Shown here: positions 54,114 through 62,422 of the stretch, piece by piece
Layout: every line of letters begins with the position of its first letter
Numbering within the stretch: the first letter of the stretch is position 1
Source: Xanthomonas cassavae CFBP 4642
GTDB lineage: Bacteria > Pseudomonadota > Gammaproteobacteria > Xanthomonadales > Xanthomonadaceae
Length of the DNA stretch: 64,000 nt
Assembly (NCBI RefSeq): GCF_000454545.1
Contig: NZ_CM002139.1
Location: forward strand, 2,650,992 to 2,714,991
Reading direction: 5' to 3'
Program-made: the position numbers and the translations under genes
Notes under the pieces: model-generated
What the model was told of the DNA's origin: nothing
What the model saw: only the letters and a program-made list of their open reading frames with translations
The model's database searches: none

Positions 54114-55415
54114 ATGTCCGCCGACACCGCACCGCCAACCGATCCGCTTGACCCGCGCCTGCAACGCCTGCTGGGCGGCGACGCCCTCGCCCCCCTGCGC
54201 CAGCGGCTGCGCCGGCATTTCGAACGCATCGGCGTCGATGCCACCGCATCGACGCTGCGCTTGAACGACCTCGATCCCGCCGCACATCACGCACTGTGCC
54301 GAATGACTGGCAGACCCACACGGCCGGCGCGCTCGATGACCCTGGACATCGGCCAGTTGGATTCTGCACTGCGCGCAGCCGGCGTCGCCAACTCCCTGCG
54401 CACGGCACTGGAACGTCTGGACGGCCCCATCGTCGACAAGACGCAGCTGCGCCTGGAACTTCAGGCCCGCTGGGCTGGCGTGATCGACTCGGCGGCTGCG
54501 TGCCCACTGCTGCAACATTGGTTGAACACGCCCTCGGCCCTAGCCGTGGTCAAGCGCCTGAGTCGTGAACCGCAACGGGTCGGGCCATTGTTGAACGCCG
54601 CCGACGCTGTGCTGCGCACGCTGCCAGCGCAGGGGCAGCCGCGCTCGCAACTGGCGGCCAGCCTGCTCGGCGATGCGCATGCCCTCGACGCCGGGCGAGC
54701 GGTGGCCACCCTCGTGCTGGCCGCATGGCGGCATCACGAACAGCAGCGCGCAACCAACCATGAGGCCGGCGAAGATCCCGACGATGGCCCACACAGGGCC
54801 GGCACGGACGAGCGTCAACGCGACATCTGGGCGCGCGCAGGCGTTCTGGTGAACGAGTTGGCCCGGCCTGCGCTCTTTCTCAATCTGCCAGTTGCCACCT
54901 GCGGTTCGCGGCCGGTGTCTGCGGGCGAGCCGTCGTATCTCTCGCTGCGGCAGTTGCTTCGAACCCGTCAGGCCTGGTCGGTGGCCGATCGCGTCGTGCA
55001 TGTCTGCGAGAACCCCAACGTTCTTGCCATCGCAGCCGACCGCTTGGGCCCGCGATGCGCACCGCTGGTCTGCACGGACGGCATGCCATCGGCCGCGCAA
55101 CGCATCCTGCTCGATCAACTGCAAGCTGCCGGCGCAACGCTGCGCTATCACGGAGACTTCGATTGGCCTGGTATCGTCATCGCCAATTTCGTGATCCGCA
55201 CCTGGAAGGCGACGCCGTGGCGAATGAGTACCCAAGACTATGCAGCAGCCGCCGATTCCGCCGCACACGTGCGGCATGGACTTGGCGCCACACCTGTCAA
55301 TGCCGACTGGGATCGGCATCTTGCATCTGCCATGCAGAACCGTGGCATTGCCATCGCAGAGGAAGCGGTGGCAATCACGTTGCTTGAGGATCTGTGTGTT
55401 CCGGATTCGGCATAA
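54114..55415 (+). CDS. jetD: Wadjet system nuclease JetD, DUF2399 (TIGR02679) type, Toprim-like
   Basis: 433 residues from the ATG at 54114, 25 bases after jetC. The C-terminal DUF2399 domain is a Toprim-type nuclease: the catalytic glutamate is in VCENPNV (Glu299) and the metal-binding Asp-x-Asp is in HGDFDWPGI (Asp348, Asp350), with PWRM and DY motifs after it. Between lies a helical arm region. JetD makes the double-strand break once JetABC has reeled in a closed circle. No inactivating change is visible. Confidence 0.88.
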   Translation: MSADTAPPTDPLDPRLQRLLGGDALAPLRQRLRRHFERIGVDATASTLRLNDLDPAAHHALCRMTGRPTRPARSMTLDIGQLDSALRAAGVANSLRTALERLDGPIVDKTQLRLELQARWAGVIDSAAACPLLQHWLNTPSALAVVKRLSREPQRVGPLLNAADAVLRTLPAQGQPRSQLAASLLGDAHALDAGRAVATLVLAAWRHHEQQRATNHEAGEDPDDGPHRAGTDERQRDIWARAGVLVNELARPALFLNLPVATCGSRPVSAGEPSYLSLRQLLRTRQAWSVADRVVHVCENPNVLAIAADRLGPRCAPLVCTDGMPSAAQRILLDQLQAAGATLRYHGDFDWPGIVIANFVIRTWKATPWRMSTQDYAAAADSAAHVRHGLGATPVNADWDRHLASAMQNRGIAIAEEAVAITLLEDLCVPDSA

Positions 55416-55532
55416 AACTGACGGCGTCAACCGCCGCAGCTGCGCTTCACCGATGACCGACGCCACAGCGCGACCGCAGGCACCTGCTCCCTGCTCACGC
55501 ATTGAACAAGAACAGCGGGTCTGGATCCGACC

Positions 55533-55769
55533 TTGAAGCGTTTACCGACCGGTCCGCCGGCATCCGGTTTTGCGAGTGCTTACAACGCGGCTACCGACCT
55601 GTCTGACGAAGCGATGCGCGCACGCTGGCTGGAGAACCCGTACTGGCGGTTGTTCACTGGTGAGGTGGTGTTCCGGACGCGCCTGCCCTGCGACGCCAGC
55701 GCGTTGACGTGCTGGAACCAGCACGTGGGCAACGCCGGGCTGGACGAGTTGCTGGCGCACGCGATTTAA
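55533..55769 (+). pseudogene. IS5-type transposase fragment (N-terminal domain only)
   Basis: This 78-residue open stretch contains LSDEAMRARWLENPYWRLFTGE and RLPCDASALTCWNQHVGNAG, followed by DELLAHAI and a stop. It matches the N-terminal DUF772-like domain of IS5-family transposases such as the Xanthomonas IS1478 type, which continue for another 350 residues with the DDE core. None of that follows here. I read it as a relic of an insertion next to the Wadjet locus. Family name from recall. Confidence 0.7.
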
Positions 55770-56067
55770 TGCCGCGCACGCGATGCAGGCCGGTGTGGAG
55801 CGCGAGCTGGATGCGGTGCAGGACAGCGTGGGCGAGCGCATCGGTATCTGGCTGCAGCGCCCCGCCAACTGTATATGTAGCGCCCGAAGACCAAATACAG
55901 GCTCTATGCGTCGTACGCCTCGCAGATGGCATGCATCGGCGAAGCCGGGCGCGGGGTCATTCCCACTCGATTGTAAACGAATAGATAAAATACTTTATAA
56001 ACAACACCTTGCAAATAAAATCAGAACCAGTGCCATGAAAAATGCCATGACCAGATTATGAGGTTGA
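55770..56067. other. 298-bp gap, AT-rich near its right end
   Basis: No gene. From about 55975 to 56060 the sequence is much more AT-rich than its surroundings (ATAAAATACTTTATAAACAA and similar). As it lies just past a recombinase gene it could hold a recombination (res or attachment) site, but I see no defined repeat that proves it. Confidence 0.3.
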
Positions 56068-56280
56068 CTACGGCTTGCGCCGTCGGCGTTCAAGCTCCTG
56101 GTCGGCGAACTCGCCCGGCTGCAATGCTAGCTCGGCATCGGTCATGCGCTCCAGCACGTCGTGTAGGCGAATGGTGCAGAGCATGGGCGGCAGCTCAAAC
56201 TCGTAGCCGCCGGTGATCATTTCGGCCGCGATTTCCTCGGTGATGAAAAACGGCTCGGCGTCCTGATACGGCTTCGTCAT
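56068..56280 (-). CDS. Small acidic protein co-transcribed with the recombinase
   Basis: 70 residues, leftward, beginning MTKPYQDAEPFFITEEIAAE and ending in a basic ELERRRRKP. Its ATG at 56278-56280 overlaps the recombinase stop. Codon use and the helical/acidic pattern suggest a real protein. I do not recognise the family. Small genes of this kind often follow plasmid or transposon resolvases. Confidence 0.6.
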   Translation of the reverse strand: MTKPYQDAEPFFITEEIAAEMITGGYEFELPPMLCTIRLHDVLERMTDAELALQPGEFADQELERRRRKP

Positions 56281-57032
56281 ACCCTGTCCTCCTGGCGTTC
56301 ATCCTGGCCGACAGCGGCCAGGGCGTCGGCTTCCGTCAATGCATCCTCCACAAACGCGCCGCGCTGCTTCGCTTCGGCCTGGCTGACTTCGGCCCATATC
56401 CGTTTCACCTGGGCCGGGCTGCACCCGGCCAGCTCGGCGGTCTTGCTGATGCTGTGGCCGGACTTGCGCAGCGCGACAACCTGGGCGCGGCGCTTCGGGT
56501 CAGCGCGGCGGCCCTTGTAGCGCCCGGCCTCGCGGGCCAGCTTGATGCCTTGGCGCTGCCGCTCGCGCCTGTCCTCGTAGTCGTCGCGGGCCATCTGTAG
56601 AGCCAACTTCAAAAGCATATCCTGGACGGATTCCAGGACGATCTTGGCGACGCCGTGGGCCTTGGCTGCCAGGTAGGATAGATTGACTACGCCAGGGACA
56701 GCCAGGCGCGCACCATTGGCTCGGATCGACGCCACCAGGCGCTCGGCCTCTGGCAACGGTAAGCGGCTAATGCGGTCGATCGTCTCGGCAATGACCACCT
56801 CGCCCGGTTGCAGGTCGGCCACCATGCGCAACAACTCGGGCCGGTCGGCACGTGCGCCGCTGGCCTTCTCGCGGTAGACGTCGGCGACGTAGTACCCGGT
56901 GGCCTTCTGAGCCGTGATGATCCCTTCCTGGCGTTAAAGGTCTTGCGCTTCGGTGCTGACGCGCAGATAGACACGCGCCACAAGTGGCGCGGCCGCCGGT
57001 TTCGTCCTGCTCATGCTGGCTTGCATGTCCAT
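56277..57032 (-). pseudogene. Serine recombinase (resolvase family) gene interrupted by an in-frame TAA
   Basis: Leftward from ATGs at 57030-57032, 57024-57026 or 57012-57014 the frame reads ARVYLRVSTEAQDL, the resolvase N terminus with the catalytic serine. It then hits TAA at 56934-56936, and in the same frame continues RQEGIITAQKATGYY and YREKASGARADRPELLRMVA. It goes on to IDRISRLPLPEAERLV and a C-terminal helix-turn-helix (KSGHSISKTAELAGCSPAQV). No frameshift is needed: a single base change (for example GAA to TAA) explains it. An internal ATG at 56832-56834 could give a C-terminal fragment without the catalytic serine. A sequencing error is also possible. Confidence 0.75.
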
Positions 57033-57046
57033 ACAAAATTTTGTAT
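57031..57046. promoter_or_regulatory. Perfect 16-bp palindrome in the divergent promoter region of the recombinase and the PRTase operon
   Basis: ATACAAAATTTTGTAT is exactly self-complementary. It overlaps the first possible start codon of the recombinase and lies 62 bases before the PRTase ATG, so a dimeric regulator bound here could control both directions. It may be the target of the SLOG-HTH protein encoded downstream, or of the recombinase. Confidence 0.6.
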
Positions 57047-57108
57047 AGTTCATAAAGGCTTCTTGGCCCTGCTCGGGCGAAAGCCCATACGCCAAGGAAG
57101 CCCGCTCA

Positions 57109-57699
57109 ATGGAAGTCCAGGTTAGGAAAATCGAAGGTAGTTGGGATGCGGGCTATGCCCTGCACAAACACACTCTTTCAAGCGTCCACCTTGGGGTGGA
57201 CGAGTGGGGCCATGATCGCTTTGACACTACTCGGTCGGAACCCGGCGAAGCGCTCTATCAACTCAAGTACCGGAGTGACTGGAGCCAGGTCGATTCGTTG
57301 GCCGCGCAGGTCCGAGACACGCTGCTGCCCCTTTTCGGCAAAATCGGGCTGATTGTCCCCATGCCAGCCTCAACCGTGCGCACCAAGCAACCTGTAAACG
57401 AGCTGGCTAATGCGCTCGGCCGACTGACCGATATTCCGGTGTTTCACGAAATGATCGTCAAAGCTCCGGCCCAGGCCGGCAGTCCGGCGCTCAAAAACCT
57501 CCACACCAGGGCAGAGAAAGACGCAGCTCTGGCCGGCCGGATCACCGTCAACGAGTGCATCACGAACCAAGGCCGCTGGAACGCTTTGTTGCTCGATGAT
57601 CTGTTCGACACGGGAGCGACGATGAATGCCGTGTGCCAGGCCCTACGCACCTATCAAAAGATCAACCATATCTATGCCGCCACGATTACTTGGAAATAG
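57109..57699 (+). CDS. ComF-like phosphoribosyltransferase
   Basis: 196 residues. The type I PRTase fold is marked by the PRPP loop LLLDDLFDTGATMNAVCQAL near residue 160 (two acids, then DTGAT) and an upstream IGLIVPMPASTVRTKQPVNE segment, as in ComF proteins. KNLHTRAEKD in the middle is also ComF-like. The N-terminal ~60 residues form a beta-rich region without the zinc cysteines of classic ComF. AGGAAG lies just upstream of the ATG. It is followed after 3 bases by the SLOG-HTH gene, so they form one operon. The base or substrate is unknown. Confidence 0.82.
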   Translation: MEVQVRKIEGSWDAGYALHKHTLSSVHLGVDEWGHDRFDTTRSEPGEALYQLKYRSDWSQVDSLAAQVRDTLLPLFGKIGLIVPMPASTVRTKQPVNELANALGRLTDIPVFHEMIVKAPAQAGSPALKNLHTRAEKDAALAGRITVNECITNQGRWNALLLDDLFDTGATMNAVCQALRTYQKINHIYAATITWK

Positions 57700-57702
57700 A
57701 TC

Positions 57703-58563
57703 ATGAAAACCGTGTTCATTGCTGGATCGATATCCATCAGTCGCCTGCATGAGAAGGTGCGAGAGCGGATCAACAATATTGTCTCGCAGGATCTCAACGT
57801 TGTTGTGGGTGATGCCGATGGCGCGGATACCTCCATTCAGGAGTGTTTGCAGGCCTATCACGCCAGCAAGGTCACGGTCTATTGCACGGGCGAAGCGCCG
57901 CGCAACAACGTCGCGGATTGGCCCGTGCATCACGTCCAGTCTCAGGCCAGAGCTGGTACGCGGGCCTTCTTCACAGCGAAAGACGTAGAGATGGCCAAGA
58001 ACAGCGATTTTGGTCTGATGGTCTGGGATTGCAAAAGCACTGGCACACTCAGCAACGTTATCGAGCTGCTGAAGGCAAAGAAAAAATCTGTCGTGTTCGT
58101 CAACAAGAACAAGGATTTCGTGACCATCGGCGACAAGTCCGGCCTCGATCATCTATTGCATTTCATGTCGGAGCACGCACGCGCCAAGGCCGAGGAAAAG
58201 ATTGGCCTGTCGACGAAGATTACAGCACTGAGCCAGGAGAGCTTTACGCTCGATGCACCGGCAACAGAAGCGCCCAAGGACCTACTCGACGCGGCGGCCG
58301 ATCCTACCGTGACAGAGACTGTCGCCAGCACGGCCGAAACCGAGAGCGTGAAGCTGCGTGCCGTGCTGATGTCGGCGCTCGCGGACCATATCGCGCGGAC
58401 CCATTTAAGCCAATCGCAAGCGGCCAAGGTATTCGGAGTAACACAACCGCGCGTGTCCGACCTGCTGCGTGGTAAGACCAATTTGTTCGGCCTGGATACC
58501 CTCATCAATATGGCTGCCGCTGCTGGTCTGCGCGTGGAAATGCGGGTGCTGGAATCGGCGTGA
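57703..58563 (+). CDS. SLOG-domain protein fused to an XRE-type helix-turn-helix
   Basis: 286 residues in two parts. Residues 1-150 form a Rossmann-like SLOG domain: KTVFIAGSISISRL, the loop VVGDADGADTSIQE near residue 35, then DFGLMVWDCKSTGTLSNVIE and KSVVFVNKNK. SLOG domains bind or process nucleotide-derived ligands in several conflict systems. After a polar Ala/Glu/Thr linker (about 165-210), residues 215-286 form a HigA/HTH_37-type DNA-binding domain (LSQSQAAKVFGVTQPRVSDL, then RGKTNLFGLDTL). A sensor joined directly to a repressor is the simplest reading. The palindrome upstream is a possible operator. Confidence 0.75.
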   Translation: MKTVFIAGSISISRLHEKVRERINNIVSQDLNVVVGDADGADTSIQECLQAYHASKVTVYCTGEAPRNNVADWPVHHVQSQARAGTRAFFTAKDVEMAKNSDFGLMVWDCKSTGTLSNVIELLKAKKKSVVFVNKNKDFVTIGDKSGLDHLLHFMSEHARAKAEEKIGLSTKITALSQESFTLDAPATEAPKDLLDAAADPTVTETVASTAETESVKLRAVLMSALADHIARTHLSQSQAAKVFGVTQPRVSDLLRGKTNLFGLDTLINMAAAAGLRVEMRVLESA

Positions 58564-58599
58564 ATGTTCAGAAAACCACCGTTTGATGAACACCAAAGA

Positions 58600-58803
58600 A
58601 TGAGCATGAACAAGAACGACTCTGCGGAAGCTCCGCTGATTCCGAACGAAACGACGATCCAAGCGATGAAGGACGCTCGCGCTGGCCGCGTTTCTGGACA
58701 CTTTGCCACTGTCTCTGAACTTATGGCCGAACTGAACGCGGACGACGAGCACGACCGCCAGGCTGACGCAGCACGTTCCAAGGCAATACAAGGGATCAAG
58801 TAA
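58600..58803 (+). CDS. RelB/DinJ-like antitoxin without a visible toxin
   Basis: About 67 residues from the ATG at 58600; ATGs at 58564 and 58606 are alternatives and none has a strong Shine-Dalgarno. The central PLIPNETTIQAMKDARAG and FATVSELMAELNADDE pattern is typical of RelB-type antitoxins of RelE/YafQ pairs. After the stop no RelE-like frame is found in any phase, so the toxin partner is missing or destroyed. It follows the SLOG-HTH gene by about 36 bases and may be transcribed with it. Confidence 0.65.
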   Translation: MSMNKNDSAEAPLIPNETTIQAMKDARAGRVSGHFATVSELMAELNADDEHDRQADAARSKAIQGIK

Positions 58804-59003
58804 GAAGCGCTGGCCACCATCGCCAAAAACGGCGATACGAGATCCACGCCAAGGGGAAGGTACAGGGCGGCCGTCATCGTTCGAACTGTCGATGCTCAAG
58901 CACGCCGGCGCGCATCGTCGAAAACTGCGATGCAGGCCCGAAAACGACAAGGGCGGCAACTGGCCACCCTTGCTGTTCCTGGTGGAGCCTACGCGGCGAG
59001 TGA

Positions 59004-59343
59004 CTACGGCACCGCATCCAGGGCCTGGCGGAAATCGTCCCGCGTGGCTCTCCGCACGAAAGTGCAGATCACGCTCGATTGGCAGACCCAGCCGTCCACG
59101 CACCAAAGCCAGTTCGGCCAAGCTGACCCAACCCAGCTCAGGCATTCCCAGGCCCAGGTCGCAAAGCCCGAATGCATGGTCGTGGTTGTCAGGATCGATC
59201 TCAGTTGGCAGCCAGGTTGCGCCAGCGTCGGGCGTGAACAGTTTGATCGCAGGAGGCGGATCGACGTCCGGGGTTTCGATGGACTCCTGGCCGTTGGCCA
59301 GCAGCAGCGAGCGCTGCTCGTCTGTGATGAATGGGTAGTTCAT
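59004..59343 (-). CDS. DUF2958 family protein, 3' end probably frameshifted
   Basis: Leftward from the ATG at 59341-59343 the sequence MNYPFITDEQRSLLLANGQE, then VKLF-like IKLFTPDAGATWLPTEID and AFGLCDLGLGMPELGWVSLA, is plainly DUF2958, a small protein common on integrative elements. After ERDLHFRA the frame runs on for more than 200 residues to 58405, opposite the antitoxin gene, without family-like sequence. A one-step shift near 59060 would instead give a stop at 59004-59006 and a normal ~113-residue protein. I therefore place the end there. The function is unknown. Confidence 0.55.
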
Positions 59344-59720
59344 GCTGAACTCCTGAAGGATGCCGGGCGAAACTGCCCAGCACTTCCGGGTCACGGCGCA
59401 ACGCAAACCGTCAGGGGTCCACGACGGCCTCAGGCCGCAAGCGTGCAAGCACGCGCCGCCCTTGACCGCGAGCACGCCGTGGCACGATAGGGGAACAGCA
59501 AGCCGCTCTTACTCCGCCGCTTCATTAGGCCAGAGGCGTCATGGGATCAAGGCCGGATGGCCGCGACTCGACATGAAGCACGGAGCGCAGCCTGCAAGTT
59601 TGGCGGTGAACCACCGGGACGCCGTAATATTTCTACTCGAAACAGAAAAATCCCCGCAGGCAGCGCAGCTAGACGAGGGAACTTCTGGGCGACAAAGACG
59701 ACGACTACGGGAGGAAGCGC
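59344..59720. other. 377-bp gap before the RloC-like gene
   Basis: I see no gene. GGGAGGAAG ending about 6 bases before the ATG at 59721 is a strong Shine-Dalgarno for the RloC-like gene. No other element stands out. Confidence 0.4.
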
Positions 59721-62357
59721 ATGTCAATATTGCAGGAGATACTGAACTGGACCAAAGGGTTGCCCGAATGGCAGAGCGATGCCGTGGCACGTTTGCTTGC
59801 CAAGCAGACACTCGCGATGGAAGACCAGAATGATCTGCTCGCGCTACTCAAGGCGGCATATGGCATTCCGGATCCCAAAGACCGTAAGTCCAAGCCACTA
59901 ACCGCCGAACAGATTCCCGCCCCGGTTCAAGTGACGACCCACGTTGAGCTACGGGCCATCAAGAACATGCGGCACGTCAACGCGATTGCCGAGAACCAAC
60001 ATCTACCCATCAGCGCCTCGGGCATGACCGTCATCTACGGTGATAACGGGTCAGGAAAATCGGGCTACTCCCGCGTTCTCAAACGCGCATGCCGTGCGCG
60101 CGATCAGTCGGAGGCCATTCATCCGAACGCCAACTTGCCTGCGAGCAAGGTAGGAACTCCGGAAGCCACTTTCGAGATCGCTGTCGACGGGGTTGCGCAG
60201 GACGCACACTGGCAACACGGCAAGGCGGCCCCTGCAGCGCTGTCGTCGTTTGCGATTTTCGACTCGCGTTGCGCTCGTGCCTACCTCGATAGTGAAGACG
60301 ATTTTTCGTATGTACCCTACGGACTCGATGTATTCGAAGGCTTGGCTAAAGTCTGCAAGCAGTTGAAGACGGCGATCGAGACCGAGTACGCTCAATCTGC
60401 CGCTGATCTTTCCGCCTTTGCTCCCCTGCAGGGAGACACGCTCGTCGGCAAACTGATCGCGTCGCTTTCCGCCAAGACAACTCAGGTCCAGATTGATGCG
60501 CTCGCGACTTTGATTCCGGAGGAACTTGCCCAGCATGCGTCCCTGGACAAGAGCCTGAAGGAGAACAACCCGAAGGAGAAAGCTGCGCAATTGCGATTGC
60601 GCGCCCGCCGTGTCGCAGCCATTGCGACGAATGCGGCCAGCAAAAGCGCCCAAGTGGATCAAGCTGTCGTCGCCAAACTGAAGGCTCTGGCAGACAGCTA
60701 TCGCACGGCGCAAGCTGCAGCCGCCCTCGCGGCGAAGCACTTCAAGGAAGGCGAAAACATGCTGCCAGGCACCGGCGGCGAGACATGGCGTGAACTTTTT
60801 GAGGCGGCGCGCAAGTTTGCCATCGAATCCCACCCTGATAAAACGTTTCCCGAATTGGGGGCAGACGCGCCCTGCCCTCTCTGTCAGCAAGCGCTCGCCG
60901 AAGGTGCTGACCGCTTACTGCGCTTCGAAGCCTTCATTCAACAGGAGGCGGAAAAAACCTCCCAGGCGCGTCGCGCGGCCCTGTCCGCCGAATACAAGCC
61001 ATTCGCTGCACAGGTTCTCACGCTGAATCTAGACGACGTGACGCATGGAGAAATCGAGGCCCTGGACCCGCAGTTGGCAGCCGATACCAAGGCATTCGAG
61101 CCGCTCCTGACCGCTCGCCAGGAAGCCATCAAAGCGGCAGTGGTCTCGCACCAGTGGGATGGCATCAACCAACCCTTGTTCAATCCAGCCGAACGGCTGC
61201 AGGCTTTGGCGAGCAAGCTGAATGCCGAAGTGGAGACCTTGGAGAAAGCCTCAGACGAAAAGGCCCGTGCAGCCCTACAGGAACAGTTCCTGGAACTGGA
61301 CGCGCGGGTACGACTGAGTCAAGTCAAGGATGCTGTCACCACAGCAGTCAATCGACTCGCCCACCAAGCCAAGCTCACGAAATGCCTGTCTGCCGTTAGG
61401 ACCAACGCCATTTCCTTGAAGGCATCGGAGTTGGCGGAAAAGGTCGTGTCGAAGAAACTGGCCGAATCGCTGAACCGCGAATTCAAGGCGCTCGGTGTCG
61501 GCACGCTGCGCGTTTCGCTGCAAAGCCGGTCGGATCGGGGCAAGGCCCTGCACAAGCTCAAGCTGGAACTGCAGCAAAGCCGCAGTCCAGGGGACATCTT
61601 GAGCGAAGGTGAGCAACGTGCAATCGCGGTCGGTTCTTTCCTTGCCGAGGTTGGCTTAAGCGGAGGCAAAGGCGGCATCGTATTTGATGATCCCGTATCG
61701 TCACTCGATCATCGTCGGCGCGAACGTGTGGCAAAGCGCTTGGCCGCCGAGGCAGCACAGCGGCAGGTCGTCGTATTTACCCACGACGTCTATTTCCTGT
61801 GCCTGCTCGTCGAAGAAGCGAAGTTGGCCGGTGTTCCCATCGCTACCCAAAGCCTGACCCGCCGCGCAGAAGGTTTCGGGGTTGCGGACCCGGATCTTCC
61901 ATTTGAGGGGAAAACGGCAAGTAAGCGAATCAATGCTCTGAAAGCGCAACACCAAGGCATTGAAAAGCTTTACAAGGATGGCGAAGAGCAAGAGCACAAG
62001 CGGCAAACCATTGATGCCTACTTTCGCTTGCGCATGGCGTGGGAGCGCGCCGTAGAGGAGGTGTTGTTACACCAAGTCATCCTTCGTTTCCGAAAAGGCG
62101 TCGAGACTCAGCGACTGGCTGGCGTAATAGTCGAAGATGACGACTACGCGCGCGTAACCGCAGGCATGACAAAGTGCTCCAACTATGCGCACGACAAAGC
62201 GCTCATGGGCGGCGTGGCCGTCCCCGAACCCAATGAACTGCTCGTCGACATCATGGCGCTGGAAACTTGGCGCGGACAAGTTGAGGCGCGTAATGTGAGT
62301 ACGGCGAAGAAACGCAAGGCCGGACCGGCCGTCGCGCCACCTACCGCAGCACCATAG
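59721..62357 (+). CDS. RloC-like AAA ATPase with zinc hook and anticodon-nuclease-like C terminus
   Basis: 878 residues. The Walker A GDNGSGKS is at residues 107-114, followed by the AAA_13-type segment FAIFDSRCARAYLDSED. Two coiled-coil stretches (about 210-340 and 395-600) flank a zinc-hook CPLC (Cys385, Cys388). The ABC signature LSEGEQRAIAVGSF, Walker B GGIVFDDPVSSLD and FTHD follow. The C-terminal helical region has Arg771 and Glu775 in RMAWE and His824 in SNYAHD. This recalls the Arg-Glu-His triad of PrrC/RloC anticodon nucleases, although the Glu-His spacing is longer than in PrrC. If correct it would cleave tRNA on phage or DNA-damage signals. No restriction-modification genes are adjacent. 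Confidence 0.75.
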   Translation: MSILQEILNWTKGLPEWQSDAVARLLAKQTLAMEDQNDLLALLKAAYGIPDPKDRKSKPLTAEQIPAPVQVTTHVELRAIKNMRHVNAIAENQHLPISASGMTVIYGDNGSGKSGYSRVLKRACRARDQSEAIHPNANLPASKVGTPEATFEIAVDGVAQDAHWQHGKAAPAALSSFAIFDSRCARAYLDSEDDFSYVPYGLDVFEGLAKVCKQLKTAIETEYAQSAADLSAFAPLQGDTLVGKLIASLSAKTTQVQIDALATLIPEELAQHASLDKSLKENNPKEKAAQLRLRARRVAAIATNAASKSAQVDQAVVAKLKALADSYRTAQAAAALAAKHFKEGENMLPGTGGETWRELFEAARKFAIESHPDKTFPELGADAPCPLCQQALAEGADRLLRFEAFIQQEAEKTSQARRAALSAEYKPFAAQVLTLNLDDVTHGEIEALDPQLAADTKAFEPLLTARQEAIKAAVVSHQWDGINQPLFNPAERLQALASKLNAEVETLEKASDEKARAALQEQFLELDARVRLSQVKDAVTTAVNRLAHQAKLTKCLSAVRTNAISLKASELAEKVVSKKLAESLNREFKALGVGTLRVSLQSRSDRGKALHKLKLELQQSRSPGDILSEGEQRAIAVGSFLAEVGLSGGKGGIVFDDPVSSLDHRRRERVAKRLAAEAAQRQVVVFTHDVYFLCLLVEEAKLAGVPIATQSLTRRAEGFGVADPDLPFEGKTASKRINALKAQHQGIEKLYKDGEEQEHKRQTIDAYFRLRMAWERAVEEVLLHQVILRFRKGVETQRLAGVIVEDDDYARVTAGMTKCSNYAHDKALMGGVAVPEPNELLVDIMALETWRGQVEARNVSTAKKRKAGPAVAPPTAAP

Positions 62358-62422
62358 GCGGCTCAAGGTTCTCTCAGCACGCTGCGGACACTGAGCCTGT
62401 CAGAAATTTTTTGCCCGAGTCA

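Noticed and set aside
58405..59003. Leftward extension of the DUF2958 frame across the antitoxin gene
   Set aside because: The extra residues lack family-like sequence and are antisense to the SLOG-HTH and antitoxin genes; a frameshift explains the missing stop better.
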